NCBI GenBank assembly: GCA_007125275.1 | Contig: SLDN01000078.1 | Location: forward strand, 1-14,194 | Length of the DNA stretch: 14,194 bases | Direction of reading: 5' to 3' | DNA from: Bacteroidales bacterium | GTDB lineage: Bacteria > Bacteroidota > Bacteroidia > Bacteroidales > UBA7960 | Part shown: one piece after another, positions 7,939-14,194 of the stretch | Layout of the letters: each line of letters starts with the position of its first letter | Position numbering within the stretch: the first letter of the stretch is position 1 | Notes under the pieces: model-generated | What the model was told of the DNA's origin: nothing | Databases searched by the model: none | Seen by the model: the letters and a program-made list of their open reading frames with translations, nothing else | Made by a program: the position numbers and the translations under genes

Positions 7939-8886
7939 ATGTATCCCTGGGGCAATATAAGACGTTTCAATGCCTGGTCAGACCGTGCCAGGGAGAAATT
8001 TGGCACACGTTTGCAGAAACTGACCATCAATGCAGGCTTAAGCTGTCCCAATCGTGATGGCACACTGAGCCGCGGTGGGTGTACCTTTTGCAACAACGAA
8101 GGCTTCAACCCTTCTTATTGTGATCCGAAAAAGACTATAAAGCAGCAAATTGACCAGGGTTTGAATTTTATCAAAAACCGCTATCCGCGAGCTAAGCGCT
8201 ATGTTGCCTACTTTCAGGCTTATTCCAATACCCACGCACCGTTAAGTCATTTGCGCAGCCTTTATGAAGAGGCTTTGCAGCACCCTGAGATATCAGGACT
8301 GGTGATCGGCACACGCCCTGATTGTGTGGATGATGAAAAACTCGATTACCTTGAAAAGCTTTCAAAAACTCATTTCATCAAAATTGAATATGGCGTTGAA
8401 AGTTGTTACAATGAAACTCTGCAGCGCATAAACCGTGGACATACCTTCGAGGCATCTGTTAAGGCCATTGAGGCAACGGCTGAGAGGGATATCTTTAATG
8501 GCATACACCTGATTTTTGGTTTGCCGGGGGAGAGCAGGCGGATGATGCTTGAACAGGTAGACCTTATTAACAAATTACCCATCCATACCATCAAATTTCA
8601 TCAGCTGCAGATTGTTAAAAACACGGTGATGGCCCAGGAATATGCGACCTGTCCGGAGCGTTTTAACCTTTTTGACATTGCCGAATATGTTGATTTTGTG
8701 ATTTCATTCATTGAAAGGTTACGGCCTGATGTTGCCATTGACAGGCTTTCGGGTGAGGTGCCGCCGAGGCTCATTGCCGGGAAGCGTTGGGAGAACATCC
8801 GTTCCGATGGGGTAATTGGGCTGATAGAAAAAGAGCTGGAAAAACGCAATACATACCAGGGCATGCGCTTTACTCCTGATGCCTGA
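7939..8886 (+). CDS. TIGR01212 (YhcC/YtqA-like) radical SAM protein
   Basis: This 315-residue cytoplasmic protein is predicted to use a [4Fe-4S] cluster and S-adenosylmethionine for radical chemistry. The cluster cysteines are Cys36, Cys48 and Cys51 in CPNRDGTLSRGGCTFC, the spaced-out arrangement of this family instead of CX3CX2C. Further family motifs are YFQAYSNTHAP (91-101), GTRPDC (124-129), EYGVES (150-155), FGLPGE (193-198) and DRLSGEVPP (268-276). From recollection, B. subtilis YtqA of this family has been linked to tRNA wobble-uridine modification; whether this protein does the same is not shown here. The ATG at 7939 gives the expected N-terminus, with only about 25 residues before the barrel. 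It stands alone: the gene upstream is divergent, and the one downstream has its own candidate promoter after a 126-nt gap. Confidence 0.9.
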   Translation: MYPWGNIRRFNAWSDRAREKFGTRLQKLTINAGLSCPNRDGTLSRGGCTFCNNEGFNPSYCDPKKTIKQQIDQGLNFIKNRYPRAKRYVAYFQAYSNTHAPLSHLRSLYEEALQHPEISGLVIGTRPDCVDDEKLDYLEKLSKTHFIKIEYGVESCYNETLQRINRGHTFEASVKAIEATAERDIFNGIHLIFGLPGESRRMMLEQVDLINKLPIHTIKFHQLQIVKNTVMAQEYATCPERFNLFDIAEYVDFVISFIERLRPDVAIDRLSGEVPPRLIAGKRWENIRSDGVIGLIEKELEKRNTYQGMRFTPDA

Positions 8887-8970
8887 TGTTTTTTATAAAA
8901 ATATCAATCTGTTTGCTTGTGCAGGTAGAATTTTGATTTATTTATTCTGATTTGTTTCCGTGATTTTCAT

Positions 8971-8978
8971 TAAATTTG
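8971..8978 (+). promoter_or_regulatory. Candidate -7 box TAAATTTG upstream of the AbgT-family gene
   Basis: This is a perfect TAnnTTTG, 34 nt before the ATG at 9013. The nearest TTTG (8951-8954) has a 16-nt spacer, shorter than the 19 nt seen at the symporter promoter. Confidence 0.4.
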
Positions 8979-9012
8979 GCTCTTTTTTAAGAAAGTCAAA
9001 TCCTTTTTGTGT

Positions 9013-10575
9013 ATGAATAACGAAAACAGCAATATGATTTCGAAGGCGCTTGGCGCCATAGAGCGGGTTGGCAACAAGCTGCCGCACCCTGCCACATTGT
9101 TTGCCATTTTTGCTTTGGCCATCATCTTTTTAAGTGGCATTGCCTCCCTGTTCAATGTCACCACGGTGCATCCCGGCACTGGACGTACGGTTGAAGTTTT
9201 TAACCTGTTAAGTCGCGAAGGCTTGCACATGATCATGACGAATATGGTGGTGAACTTTACGGGTTTTGCTCCTTTGGGTACTGTATTGGTTGCATTGCTT
9301 GGGATAGGAGTAGCTGAATCCAGTGGTTTGATGTCTACCGGCTTGCGTTTGCTGGTCATTTCGGCTCCCAAAAAGCTCCTCACTTTTGCCATCGTGTTTG
9401 CCGGTATCTTGTCGAATATGGCCAGCGAGGTTGGCTATGTGGTGCTTGTGCCGCTTGGCGGCATGATCTTCCTGGCGGTGGGCCGAAATCCGATTGCAGG
9501 CATTGCGGCTGCTTTTGCCGGTGTGTCGGGGGGCTATTCAGCCAACCTCTTGCTGGGCACCATTGACCCACTGCTGGCAGGCCTGTCAGAAGAAGCCGCC
9601 CGCATCATTGATCCCACTTATAACGTAAACCCCACGGCCAACTACTATTTTATGTTTGTATCCACCTTTTTCATAGCCTATATTGGTACATGGGCCACAG
9701 AAAAAGTGGTTGTGCCACGTCTGGGCGAATACAAGGGCGACGCAAAGCCTGAGGAGATCAAACAACTGACGGATGACGAGCGAAGAGGCCTGAGGGTCAC
9801 GTTCTGGACACTTGTAGGGATCGCTTTATTGCTGCTGTGGAGTGCTGTGCCCACAGAAGGAGACTTTTGGTCATATCTGCCAGGTACGGGCTTTATGCGT
9901 GACCCCGAAACCGGCGACCTGTTGCGTTCACCCTTTATGAGCGGTATCGTGGCCATCATTTTTATGGTCGCAGCCATTCTGGGCATCGTTTACGGCATAG
10001 CTGCCAAAACACTGAAAAGCAATAATGATGTCATTAACGGAATGGGCAAGTCTATGTCAACACTGGGCACATACATTGTACTGGTGTTTTTTGCAGCACA
10101 GTTTGTGGCATACTTCAACTGGACTAACCTTGGACTTATTTTTGCCATACAGGGTGCAAACTTTATCGGTTCCCTCGGGTTTGGCCGTATTCCGCTGATG
10201 ATCGCCCTCGTGCTGGTGTCTGCCCTGATTAATCTGGTTGTGGGCAGCGCAAGCGCAAAGTGGGCCATCATGGCGCCCGTATTTATTCCGATGTTCATGC
10301 TGCTGGGCTATTCCCCGGAGTTTACACAACTGGCCTATCGGGTCGGCGACAGCGTTACCAATGTCATAGCACCCATGATGTCCTACTTTGCCATGATCGT
10401 TGCCTTTATGGAACGTTACGACAAAAAAGCCGGTATTGGCACCATCATCGCCACAATGTTGCCATACACAGTGATCTTCCTGATAACCTGGATGGTGATG
10501 CTGATCGTGTGGATCATTTTGGGTATCCCAATTGGCCCTGGTGCACCCTTGTTTTATGAACTCCCTGGGGTTTAA
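9013..10575 (+). CDS. AbgT family transporter
   Basis: This 520-residue polytopic inner-membrane protein is close in length to E. coli AbgT (508), which takes up p-aminobenzoyl-glutamate. It shows the family pattern throughout: [10 protein letters not shown] near the N-terminus (17-26), NFTGFAPLG (81-89), [17 protein letters not shown] (137-153), [18 protein letters not shown] (411-428), RVGDS (443-447) and the C-terminal LGIPIGPG (503-510). Asp446 corresponds to the ion-pathway aspartate described for the family. Some members (MtrF, YdaH) were reported as sulfonamide-drug exporters, so import of folate breakdown product versus drug export cannot be decided. The frame extends to a TTG at 9007, but the ATG at 9013 is preferred. 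It appears monocistronic, with no folate or peptidase gene beside it. Confidence 0.93.
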   Translation: MNNENSNMISKALGAIERVGNKLPHPATLFAIFALAIIFLSGIASLFNVTTVHPGTGRTVEVFNLLSREGLHMIMTNMVVNFTGFAPLGTVLVALLGIGVAESSGLMSTGLRLLVISAPKKLLTFAIVFAGILSNMASEVGYVVLVPLGGMIFLAVGRNPIAGIAAAFAGVSGGYSANLLLGTIDPLLAGLSEEAARIIDPTYNVNPTANYYFMFVSTFFIAYIGTWATEKVVVPRLGEYKGDAKPEEIKQLTDDERRGLRVTFWTLVGIALLLLWSAVPTEGDFWSYLPGTGFMRDPETGDLLRSPFMSGIVAIIFMVAAILGIVYGIAAKTLKSNNDVINGMGKSMSTLGTYIVLVFFAAQFVAYFNWTNLGLIFAIQGANFIGSLGFGRIPLMIALVLVSALINLVVGSASAKWAIMAPVFIPMFMLLGYSPEFTQLAYRVGDSVTNVIAPMMSYFAMIVAFMERYDKKAGIGTIIATMLPYTVIFLITWMVMLIVWIILGIPIGPGAPLFYELPGV

Positions 10576-10638
10576 TGCGGGCAGGCTCTGTGTTGTGTCA
10601 ATGATTTACATCGGTTGTTAATCAGTGATGTATGACTG

Positions 10639-10652
10639 AAGCATATATGCTT
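10639..10652. repeat. Perfect 14-bp palindrome AAGCATATATGCTT
   Basis: This self-complementary site lies in the 176-bp gap between the AbgT-family and Usp genes, about 100 nt before the Usp start. It could be a dimer-binding operator or a small hairpin. There is no T-run for a terminator. Confidence 0.4.
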
Positions 10653-10751
10653 TAAGGGTCTGATAATGTCTCAATATTTTTTCGATGTCAACCGGATTTT
10701 GATTTTTTATTGTAAATTTATGGCAGTGTTAGTTGAAAAAACAGATTTTTT

Positions 10752-11651
10752 ATGAAGCAAGCTACTCTTCTGGTGCCTTTTGATTTCTCTGATGTAGCCT
10801 ATTATGCGCTGAATCATGGCATGGCGATGGCGCAGGTTTTTAAGTATAGGCTGGACTTGCTTCATGTGATAAACAAAAAGGACATTGGAACAGACAAAGA
10901 GCTGGTCGTAAAAAAGTCACTTAAGGCACTGGCATCTCATATCAAAGGGATCACAGGACTAGATGCTGCATATCAAATCAGGACTGGCAATATTTTTGAT
11001 ACCATCAGCGAAGTAGCAGACGAGTTAGAGGCTGCTTTTGTAGTGATGGGCGTACACGGAAAAAAGGGAGTTAGCCATCTGGTTGGAAGCTACCCCTACA
11101 AAGTGGTCTGTAAAGCTAAAGTGCCGGTATTGGTTGTGAAAACCAAACACAGACACAAAGGCTTTCAGAATATTGTCATCCCGATTGACTTTTCAAGAAA
11201 AAGCACTCAAAAGGTAGCACAGGCTACTCGCTTTGCCAAATTTTTTGATGCAAAGATCCGGGTGTTTGGCTTTTTATCTACCGAAAACAAGGCAAAAATC
11301 ATCAACAAGGAAGCCCTGCTTAAAAGCGTAAATGATTATTTTGAGGAGAAGGGAGTTCCGGTAACGACTGATTTGATGATCGATACGAAGCTGGATTGGG
11401 ATGAAGCCCTTATCCGCTTCTCTGAAAAGATAGATGCTGATTTGATCATGATCGTTGCCGAAAGAGGCAATCGCTTCCAGGACATCTTTTCATCAAACTA
11501 TACCGAAAAAATACTGGACAGGGTGAATGTGCCTGTGCTGACCATTATGCCCTGCGAAGAGGACCTCGCCGAAGAGGCAGAAGCGATTGCTTCCAAACAA
11601 GGGATTGTGATACCTTTTGTTGACCCACTTGGCTTTTTTATGCGGGGTTGA
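10752..11651 (+). CDS. Universal stress protein with two UspA domains
   Basis: This 299-residue cytoplasmic protein has two Usp domains. Domain 1 starts LLVPFDFS (6-13) and ends with an ATP-loop-like GVHGKKGVSHLVGS (100-113) followed by VPVLVVK (124-130). Domain 2 starts IVIPIDFS (141-148) and ends VPVLTIMP (260-267), but its equivalent loop (AERGNRFQDIFSSN) lacks the glycine-rich nucleotide signature. Domain 1 has eight residues between the second and third glycines, where the usual motif has nine. So domain 1 may bind ATP weakly and domain 2 probably does not. A 32-residue tail follows domain 2. Its precise role is unknown; family members act in stress survival. The proline dehydrogenase gene follows after 22 nt, suggesting co-transcription. 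The box TAAATTTA (10713-10720) is a near match to the -7 consensus. Confidence 0.9.
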   Translation: MKQATLLVPFDFSDVAYYALNHGMAMAQVFKYRLDLLHVINKKDIGTDKELVVKKSLKALASHIKGITGLDAAYQIRTGNIFDTISEVADELEAAFVVMGVHGKKGVSHLVGSYPYKVVCKAKVPVLVVKTKHRHKGFQNIVIPIDFSRKSTQKVAQATRFAKFFDAKIRVFGFLSTENKAKIINKEALLKSVNDYFEEKGVPVTTDLMIDTKLDWDEALIRFSEKIDADLIMIVAERGNRFQDIFSSNYTEKILDRVNVPVLTIMPCEEDLAEEAEAIASKQGIVIPFVDPLGFFMRG

Positions 11652-11673
11652 CGAATTTGCTTAATTCTTAAGA

Positions 11674-12834
11674 ATGGATTTTAACAATACAGAGATTGCT
11701 TTTCATGACAAGGATAACAGGTCTTTGAGAAAGGCTTATTGGTTGTTTCGTATGCTTGCCCGGCCGGCGCTGGTAAAGACAGGCTCTTCCTTATTGCGCG
11801 TGGCGCTGTGGATCCGAATGCCCGTTAAATGGGCATTGAAACCAACAGTATTTGATCATTTCTGCGGTGGCGAAACCATTGAAGATTGTGAGACTACCAT
11901 CCGCAAGCTTGGAGCATCAAATGTGCAAACCATACTGGATTATTCAGCCGAGGGCGGCGAGCGCGAAGCAGACCTTGACCACACCATGTCGCAAATCATT
12001 GCCACCATTGACAAAGCTGCTGAAGACGAGCACATTCCCTATGCTGTGTTTAAACCCACCGGGGTTGCGCGCTTCGGCTTGTTGGAAAAAGTACAGTCAT
12101 CCGAAAACTTAAATGATTCAGAAAAAGCCGAATTTGAAAAGGCAAAAAAACGTTTTGAAACGATTTGTGCCTATGCCGCCGGCAAAGATGTGCCTGTAAT
12201 GATCGATTCCGAGGAAAGCTGGATTCAGGATGTGGTCGATTCGCTGGTGGAGGAACTGATGTTTAAGTTCAATATATCAAAGCCGCTGGTCTTTAACACT
12301 TTGCAAATGTATCGGCACGATCGTTTGAATTATCTGGAAAGATTTATTTCAAGAGCACGGCAAAAGGGTGTTTTTTCTGCTTTCAAGCTGGTGCGTGGCG
12401 CCTATATGGAGAAGGAGCGGGAGCGTGCACTCAAAATTGGCTATGCCTCGCCCATTCATCCTGACAAAAATGCTACGGATAAAGCTTTTGATGATGCAAC
12501 ACTTCTTTGCTTGAAAAATGTTCAAGATGTGGCCGTTTGCATAGGTACACATAATGAAGAGAGCTGCACTTTGGGTGTCAACCAAATATCCGCTTTGGGC
12601 CTTCCCGTCAGCCATCCGCACATCTCCTTTGCCCAGTTGCTCGGAATGAGTGACCATATCTCTTATAACCTGGCTGCCTCCGGTTTCAATGTTTGCAAGT
12701 ACGTGCCCTACGGTCCGGTAAAAACCGTTATCCCTTACCTGGTAAGACGAGCTGAAGAAAACACTTCTGTGGCCGGCCAAACCTCCAGGGAGCTTTATCT
12801 GCTGCGAAAAGAGTTGCAGCGCAGGAGGTCATAA
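11674..12834 (+). CDS. Proline dehydrogenase (monofunctional, FAD-dependent)
   Basis: This enzyme oxidises L-proline to 1-pyrroline-5-carboxylate, passing electrons through FAD to the respiratory chain, the first step of proline breakdown. The 386-residue protein covers the PRODH barrel only, with no aldehyde dehydrogenase or DNA-binding domain as in PutA of enterobacteria. Conserved segments are TLQMYRHDR (209-217), KLVRGAYMEKER (238-249), GTHNEES (291-297) and YGPVKTVIPYLVRRAEEN (346-363), the last containing the substrate-binding arginines and glutamate typical of the family. It sits 22 nt behind the Usp gene. The P5C dehydrogenase partner is not in this window. No signal peptide is present; peripheral membrane association is expected. 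Confidence 0.95.
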   Translation: MDFNNTEIAFHDKDNRSLRKAYWLFRMLARPALVKTGSSLLRVALWIRMPVKWALKPTVFDHFCGGETIEDCETTIRKLGASNVQTILDYSAEGGEREADLDHTMSQIIATIDKAAEDEHIPYAVFKPTGVARFGLLEKVQSSENLNDSEKAEFEKAKKRFETICAYAAGKDVPVMIDSEESWIQDVVDSLVEELMFKFNISKPLVFNTLQMYRHDRLNYLERFISRARQKGVFSAFKLVRGAYMEKERERALKIGYASPIHPDKNATDKAFDDATLLCLKNVQDVAVCIGTHNEESCTLGVNQISALGLPVSHPHISFAQLLGMSDHISYNLAASGFNVCKYVPYGPVKTVIPYLVRRAEENTSVAGQTSRELYLLRKELQRRRS

Positions 12835-12865
12835 TATTTGCCGGGAATTGTATTTGATTTTTTTG

Positions 12866-12873
12866 TATTTTTG
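12866..12873 (+). promoter_or_regulatory. Candidate -7 box TATTTTTG of the decayed toxin-antitoxin locus
   Basis: This is a perfect TAnnTTTG 21 nt before the inferred original antitoxin start (12895). The nearest TTG on the -33 side (12848-12850) has a 15-nt spacer, so the match is partial. Confidence 0.4.
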
Positions 12874-12894
12874 TTTCTATAAAAGTACATAGAT

Positions 12895-13107
12895 ATAACT
12901 GATTTAAGGTTATATTCAAAAATATCCACATTGCCCGGACAGCTCAAGGCTGAAGTCTCAGACTATGTTGATTTTTTGATTCAAAAAAAGGGTAGAAGCA
13001 GGAAGCGAAAAAAACATTCGCCAAAAGCTGGTTGCATGAAAGGCACATTTATCATGGAACCGGGCTTTGATGACCCAATTAATGATTTCAAGGAATACAT
13101 GGAATGA
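12895..13107 (+). pseudogene. DUF2281 / VapB-like antitoxin, no standard start codon near its N-terminus
   Basis: A continuous frame from 12883 to the TGA at 13105-13107 encodes a protein that resembles DUF2281 antitoxins. It reads ITDLRLYSKISTLPGQLK, then EVSDYVDFLIQKK, a basic linker, AGCMKGTFIM and finally DDPINDFKEYME. The family usually begins M-T-D-x-x-LYSKI; here the matching codon (12895) is ATA, and the codon two before it is ATA too. The first ATG downstream (13036) would remove two thirds of the protein; a TTG at 12931 would remove 12 residues. Either the start was lost by a G-to-A change, or a rare start is used. The last four bases ATGA overlap the toxin ATG, the usual coupling in such pairs. 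The body of the protein is free of stops, so decay is recent or the protein is still made. Confidence 0.7.
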
Positions 13108-13208
13108 AGATTTTACTTGATACGCATGCATTATTGCCTCTGTCTGCGTGCCTCAAAACACAACACCGCAACCGAGGCTCCCACATTGAGCGAGTCAATA
13201 GCCCCTGA
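13104..13208 (+). pseudogene. PIN-domain (VapC-like) toxin, truncated after about 11 codons
   Basis: The frame starts with MKILLDTHALL (13104-13136), the classical N-terminus of PIN-domain ribonuclease toxins, whose Asp6 would be the first metal-binding acidic residue. In intact members a Trp or Phe and some 115 more residues follow. Here the frame runs into the antisense of the methyltransferase 3' end (PLSACLKTQHRN...) and stops at 13206-13208 after 34 codons. All other catalytic acids are missing, so no active nuclease can be made. The ATG overlaps the antitoxin stop (ATGA). Confidence 0.72.
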
Positions 13209-13949
13209 CATTGGTATCTTTATAGTTTGATGCGCGGCTTCCCGCCATGGCATTGTGAGTCCGGTGTCTTCAGCACCAAAAACCAGGGCTGTTGCACCTT
13301 TCATATCACTCTCATAATAAAATGTGTCCGTTTGCAAAGCTGCGGCATGTATTGTTGGGAGCTTTTGACCTGGCCAATTTCCCGGATCTTTCAGCCAGGC
13401 TATCGCATCCGGGGTGCTGCATGAAACAGCGGGAACGGTAAACACGCACCCCAGGCTGGCACGAATGGCGTTGGGGTTGTATATGTCCGCAGCAGCATCG
13501 GCTAGTATGAGGGCATCCACACCGGCAGCATCGGCCGTGCGGAATATGGCACCCAGATTGCCTGGCTTCTCAACACCTTCCAGCACCAGGACTAGCGCAT
13601 CCTCAGGCAACTGCAGTTTATCAGGGGTCAACGGCTTTTGCTTTCCGATCATGATCACACCCTCTGCATCCTGGCGGTAGGCCATTTTGTTGTAAACCGG
13701 CCGGCTGACAAATATTAGCTTGTGAATTCCTCCAGTTTCGATGGGATAAAACGAGTCTTCTCTGTAAACTTCTTCGCTGATCAGAATTTGTTCAATTTCA
13801 ATTCCTTTTGACAATGCAAGGGATACTTCACGGCGGCCCTCCGCGACAAACAAAGCTGTTTTTGCACGTTCAGATGCTTTTTGCTGAAGCCGGACTACCT
13901 GTTTAATAATAGGGTTTTGCAGGCTGGTTATGGTGGGTTTATGGTTCAT
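13131..13949 (-). CDS. SpoU/TrmH family RNA methyltransferase (RlmB-like)
   Basis: This 272-residue cytoplasmic enzyme is predicted to add a 2'-O-methyl group from S-adenosylmethionine to a ribose in rRNA or tRNA. The N-terminal part (8-100) is the substrate-binding domain, with TSLQNPIIKQVVRLQ (8-22) and LFVAEGRREV (33-42). The C-terminal SPOUT knot has motif 1 EKPGNLGAIFRTADAAG (127-143), then NPNAIRASLG (158-167), motif 2 LVFGAEDTGL (222-231) and motif 3 IPMSGAIDSLNVGASVAV (245-262). All three motifs are intact and the protein ends normally in EARRQRQ, so the adjoining toxin truncation did not remove its C-terminus. The exact RNA target cannot be assigned. The first codons overlap a TGGTT-type repeat tract, so the precise start is less certain than the body; no other nearby ATG precedes the conserved segment. 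Confidence 0.92.
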   Translation of the reverse strand: MNHKPTITSLQNPIIKQVVRLQQKASERAKTALFVAEGRREVSLALSKGIEIEQILISEEVYREDSFYPIETGGIHKLIFVSRPVYNKMAYRQDAEGVIMIGKQKPLTPDKLQLPEDALVLVLEGVEKPGNLGAIFRTADAAGVDALILADAAADIYNPNAIRASLGCVFTVPAVSCSTPDAIAWLKDPGNWPGQKLPTIHAAALQTDTFYYESDMKGATALVFGAEDTGLTMPWREAAHQTIKIPMSGAIDSLNVGASVAVLCFEARRQRQ

Positions 13950-14010
13950 GGTTTACGGTTATGGGTTCATGGTTTCTGGTTACTGGTTGCTGGTTCATGG
14001 TTACGGGTTG
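13924..14010. repeat. Degenerate TGGTT-rich tandem repeat overlapping the methyltransferase 5' end
   Basis: About a dozen short units of the type (T/C)GGTT(A/T/C) recur every 6 to 9 bases, including GGTTCATGGTT at 13944-13954 and again at 13992-14002. On the minus strand it reads as AACCAT / AACCAG words. The tract runs through the methyltransferase ATG (13947-13949) and into its first eight or so codons. Confidence 0.75.
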
Positions 14011-14194
14011 GAGCCCCTTGTCATTCTGTGTTCCTGGCTCCGCGAAAGGGCGGTGGCCACAATGCGGGTATGACATAAATATTCTTTATCATTATTTCTT
14101 TGCGCTTTGCGAGAAACAAAAAATTCCACGCAAAGGCCGCAAAAGTTTCACATGCAGAGCACGCAAAGATGTCCTTAGTAATCCCTCAGTATCC
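14011..14194. other. Non-coding, repeat-rich end of window
   Basis: No credible gene was found here. The stretch contains a 57-bp segment bounded by the inverted words TGTCAT (14019-14024) and ATGACA (14070-14075), and an array of CTTTGCG/CGCAAAG words (14098-14168). Any promoter of the methyltransferase gene should lie in this region, but no clear TAnnTTTG box was recognised on the minus strand. Confidence 0.6.
14098..14168. repeat. Inverted array of CTTTGCG / CGCAAAG heptamers
   Basis: CTTTGCG occurs twice in tandem (14098-14104, 14105-14111). Its complement CGCAAAG follows at 14129-14135, as CGCAAAAG at 14138-14145, and again at 14162-14168. The first two pairs can fold into a hairpin with a 17-nt loop. 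Confidence 0.75.

Noticed and set aside
9007..9012. TTG start two codons upstream for the AbgT-family gene
   Set aside because: An ATG is present at 9013 and the two extra residues have no support.
10576..10751. Intrinsic terminator after the AbgT-family gene
   Set aside because: No stem followed by a T-run was found; the only clear symmetry is the 14-bp palindrome, which lacks a T-run.
12895..13208. Intact type II toxin-antitoxin system
   Set aside because: The toxin frame keeps only about 11 recognisable PIN codons and the antitoxin lacks a standard start codon near its N-terminus.
13924..14010. Possible CRISPR array
   Set aside because: The repeats are 5 to 11 bases, degenerate and without regular spacers; there are no cas genes nearby.
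13881..14078. 65-codon plus-strand ORF over the repeat tract
   Set aside because: Its translation is mostly the TGGTT repeat read as Gly/Trp/Leu/Val, and it overlaps the methyltransferase start antisense.

Overview
This window looks like chromosomal DNA from a member of the Bacteroidota. The evidence is a Rho factor with a long Lys/Gln/Glu/Pro-rich N-terminal extension, a divergent DUF4293 membrane protein whose N-terminus begins MLQRIQSVY, several upstream boxes matching the Bacteroidota -7 consensus TAnnTTTG (one with a TTTG -33 box 19 nt away), and starts without clear Shine-Dalgarno sequences. The order or genus cannot be fixed from the sequence alone. No rRNA, tRNA, CRISPR array, intact insertion sequence or phage gene was seen.

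Layout from left to right: (1) 1-1911, the 3' part of a Cu+-type P1B ATPase gene that enters from outside the window. (2) 1974-3893 (minus), rho, convergent with the ATPase gene. (3) 3894-4218, a divergent regulatory region between rho and a small DUF4293 membrane protein (4219-4686, plus). (4) 4740-7702 (minus), a tight three-gene operon transcribed as sodium:solute symporter, GNAT acetyltransferase, then alanine/ornithine-racemase-family PLP enzyme, behind the best promoter in the window (7731-7761). (5) 7939-8886 (plus), a TIGR01212/YhcC-type radical SAM protein. (6) 9013-10575 (plus), an AbgT-family transporter. (7) 10752-12834 (plus), a tandem-domain universal stress protein followed after 22 nt by proline dehydrogenase. 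(8) 12895-13208 (plus), remnants of a DUF2281 antitoxin / PIN toxin module: the antitoxin frame has no standard start codon near its expected N-terminus, and the toxin is cut off after about 11 codons where it meets the 3' end of the next gene. (9) 13131-13949 (minus), a SpoU/TrmH-family RNA methyltransferase. (10) 13924-14194, non-coding repeat-rich DNA.

Most genes are housekeeping or metabolic: metal efflux, transcription termination, amino-acid uptake and conversion, proline oxidation, stress and RNA modification. The accessory part is the right end, with a decayed toxin-antitoxin locus and three kinds of short degenerate repeat around the methyltransferase gene. No clearly new defence or mobile system is visible. 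The best candidates for follow-up are the symporter/GNAT/racemase operon, whose substrate is unknown, and the toxin-antitoxin junction.
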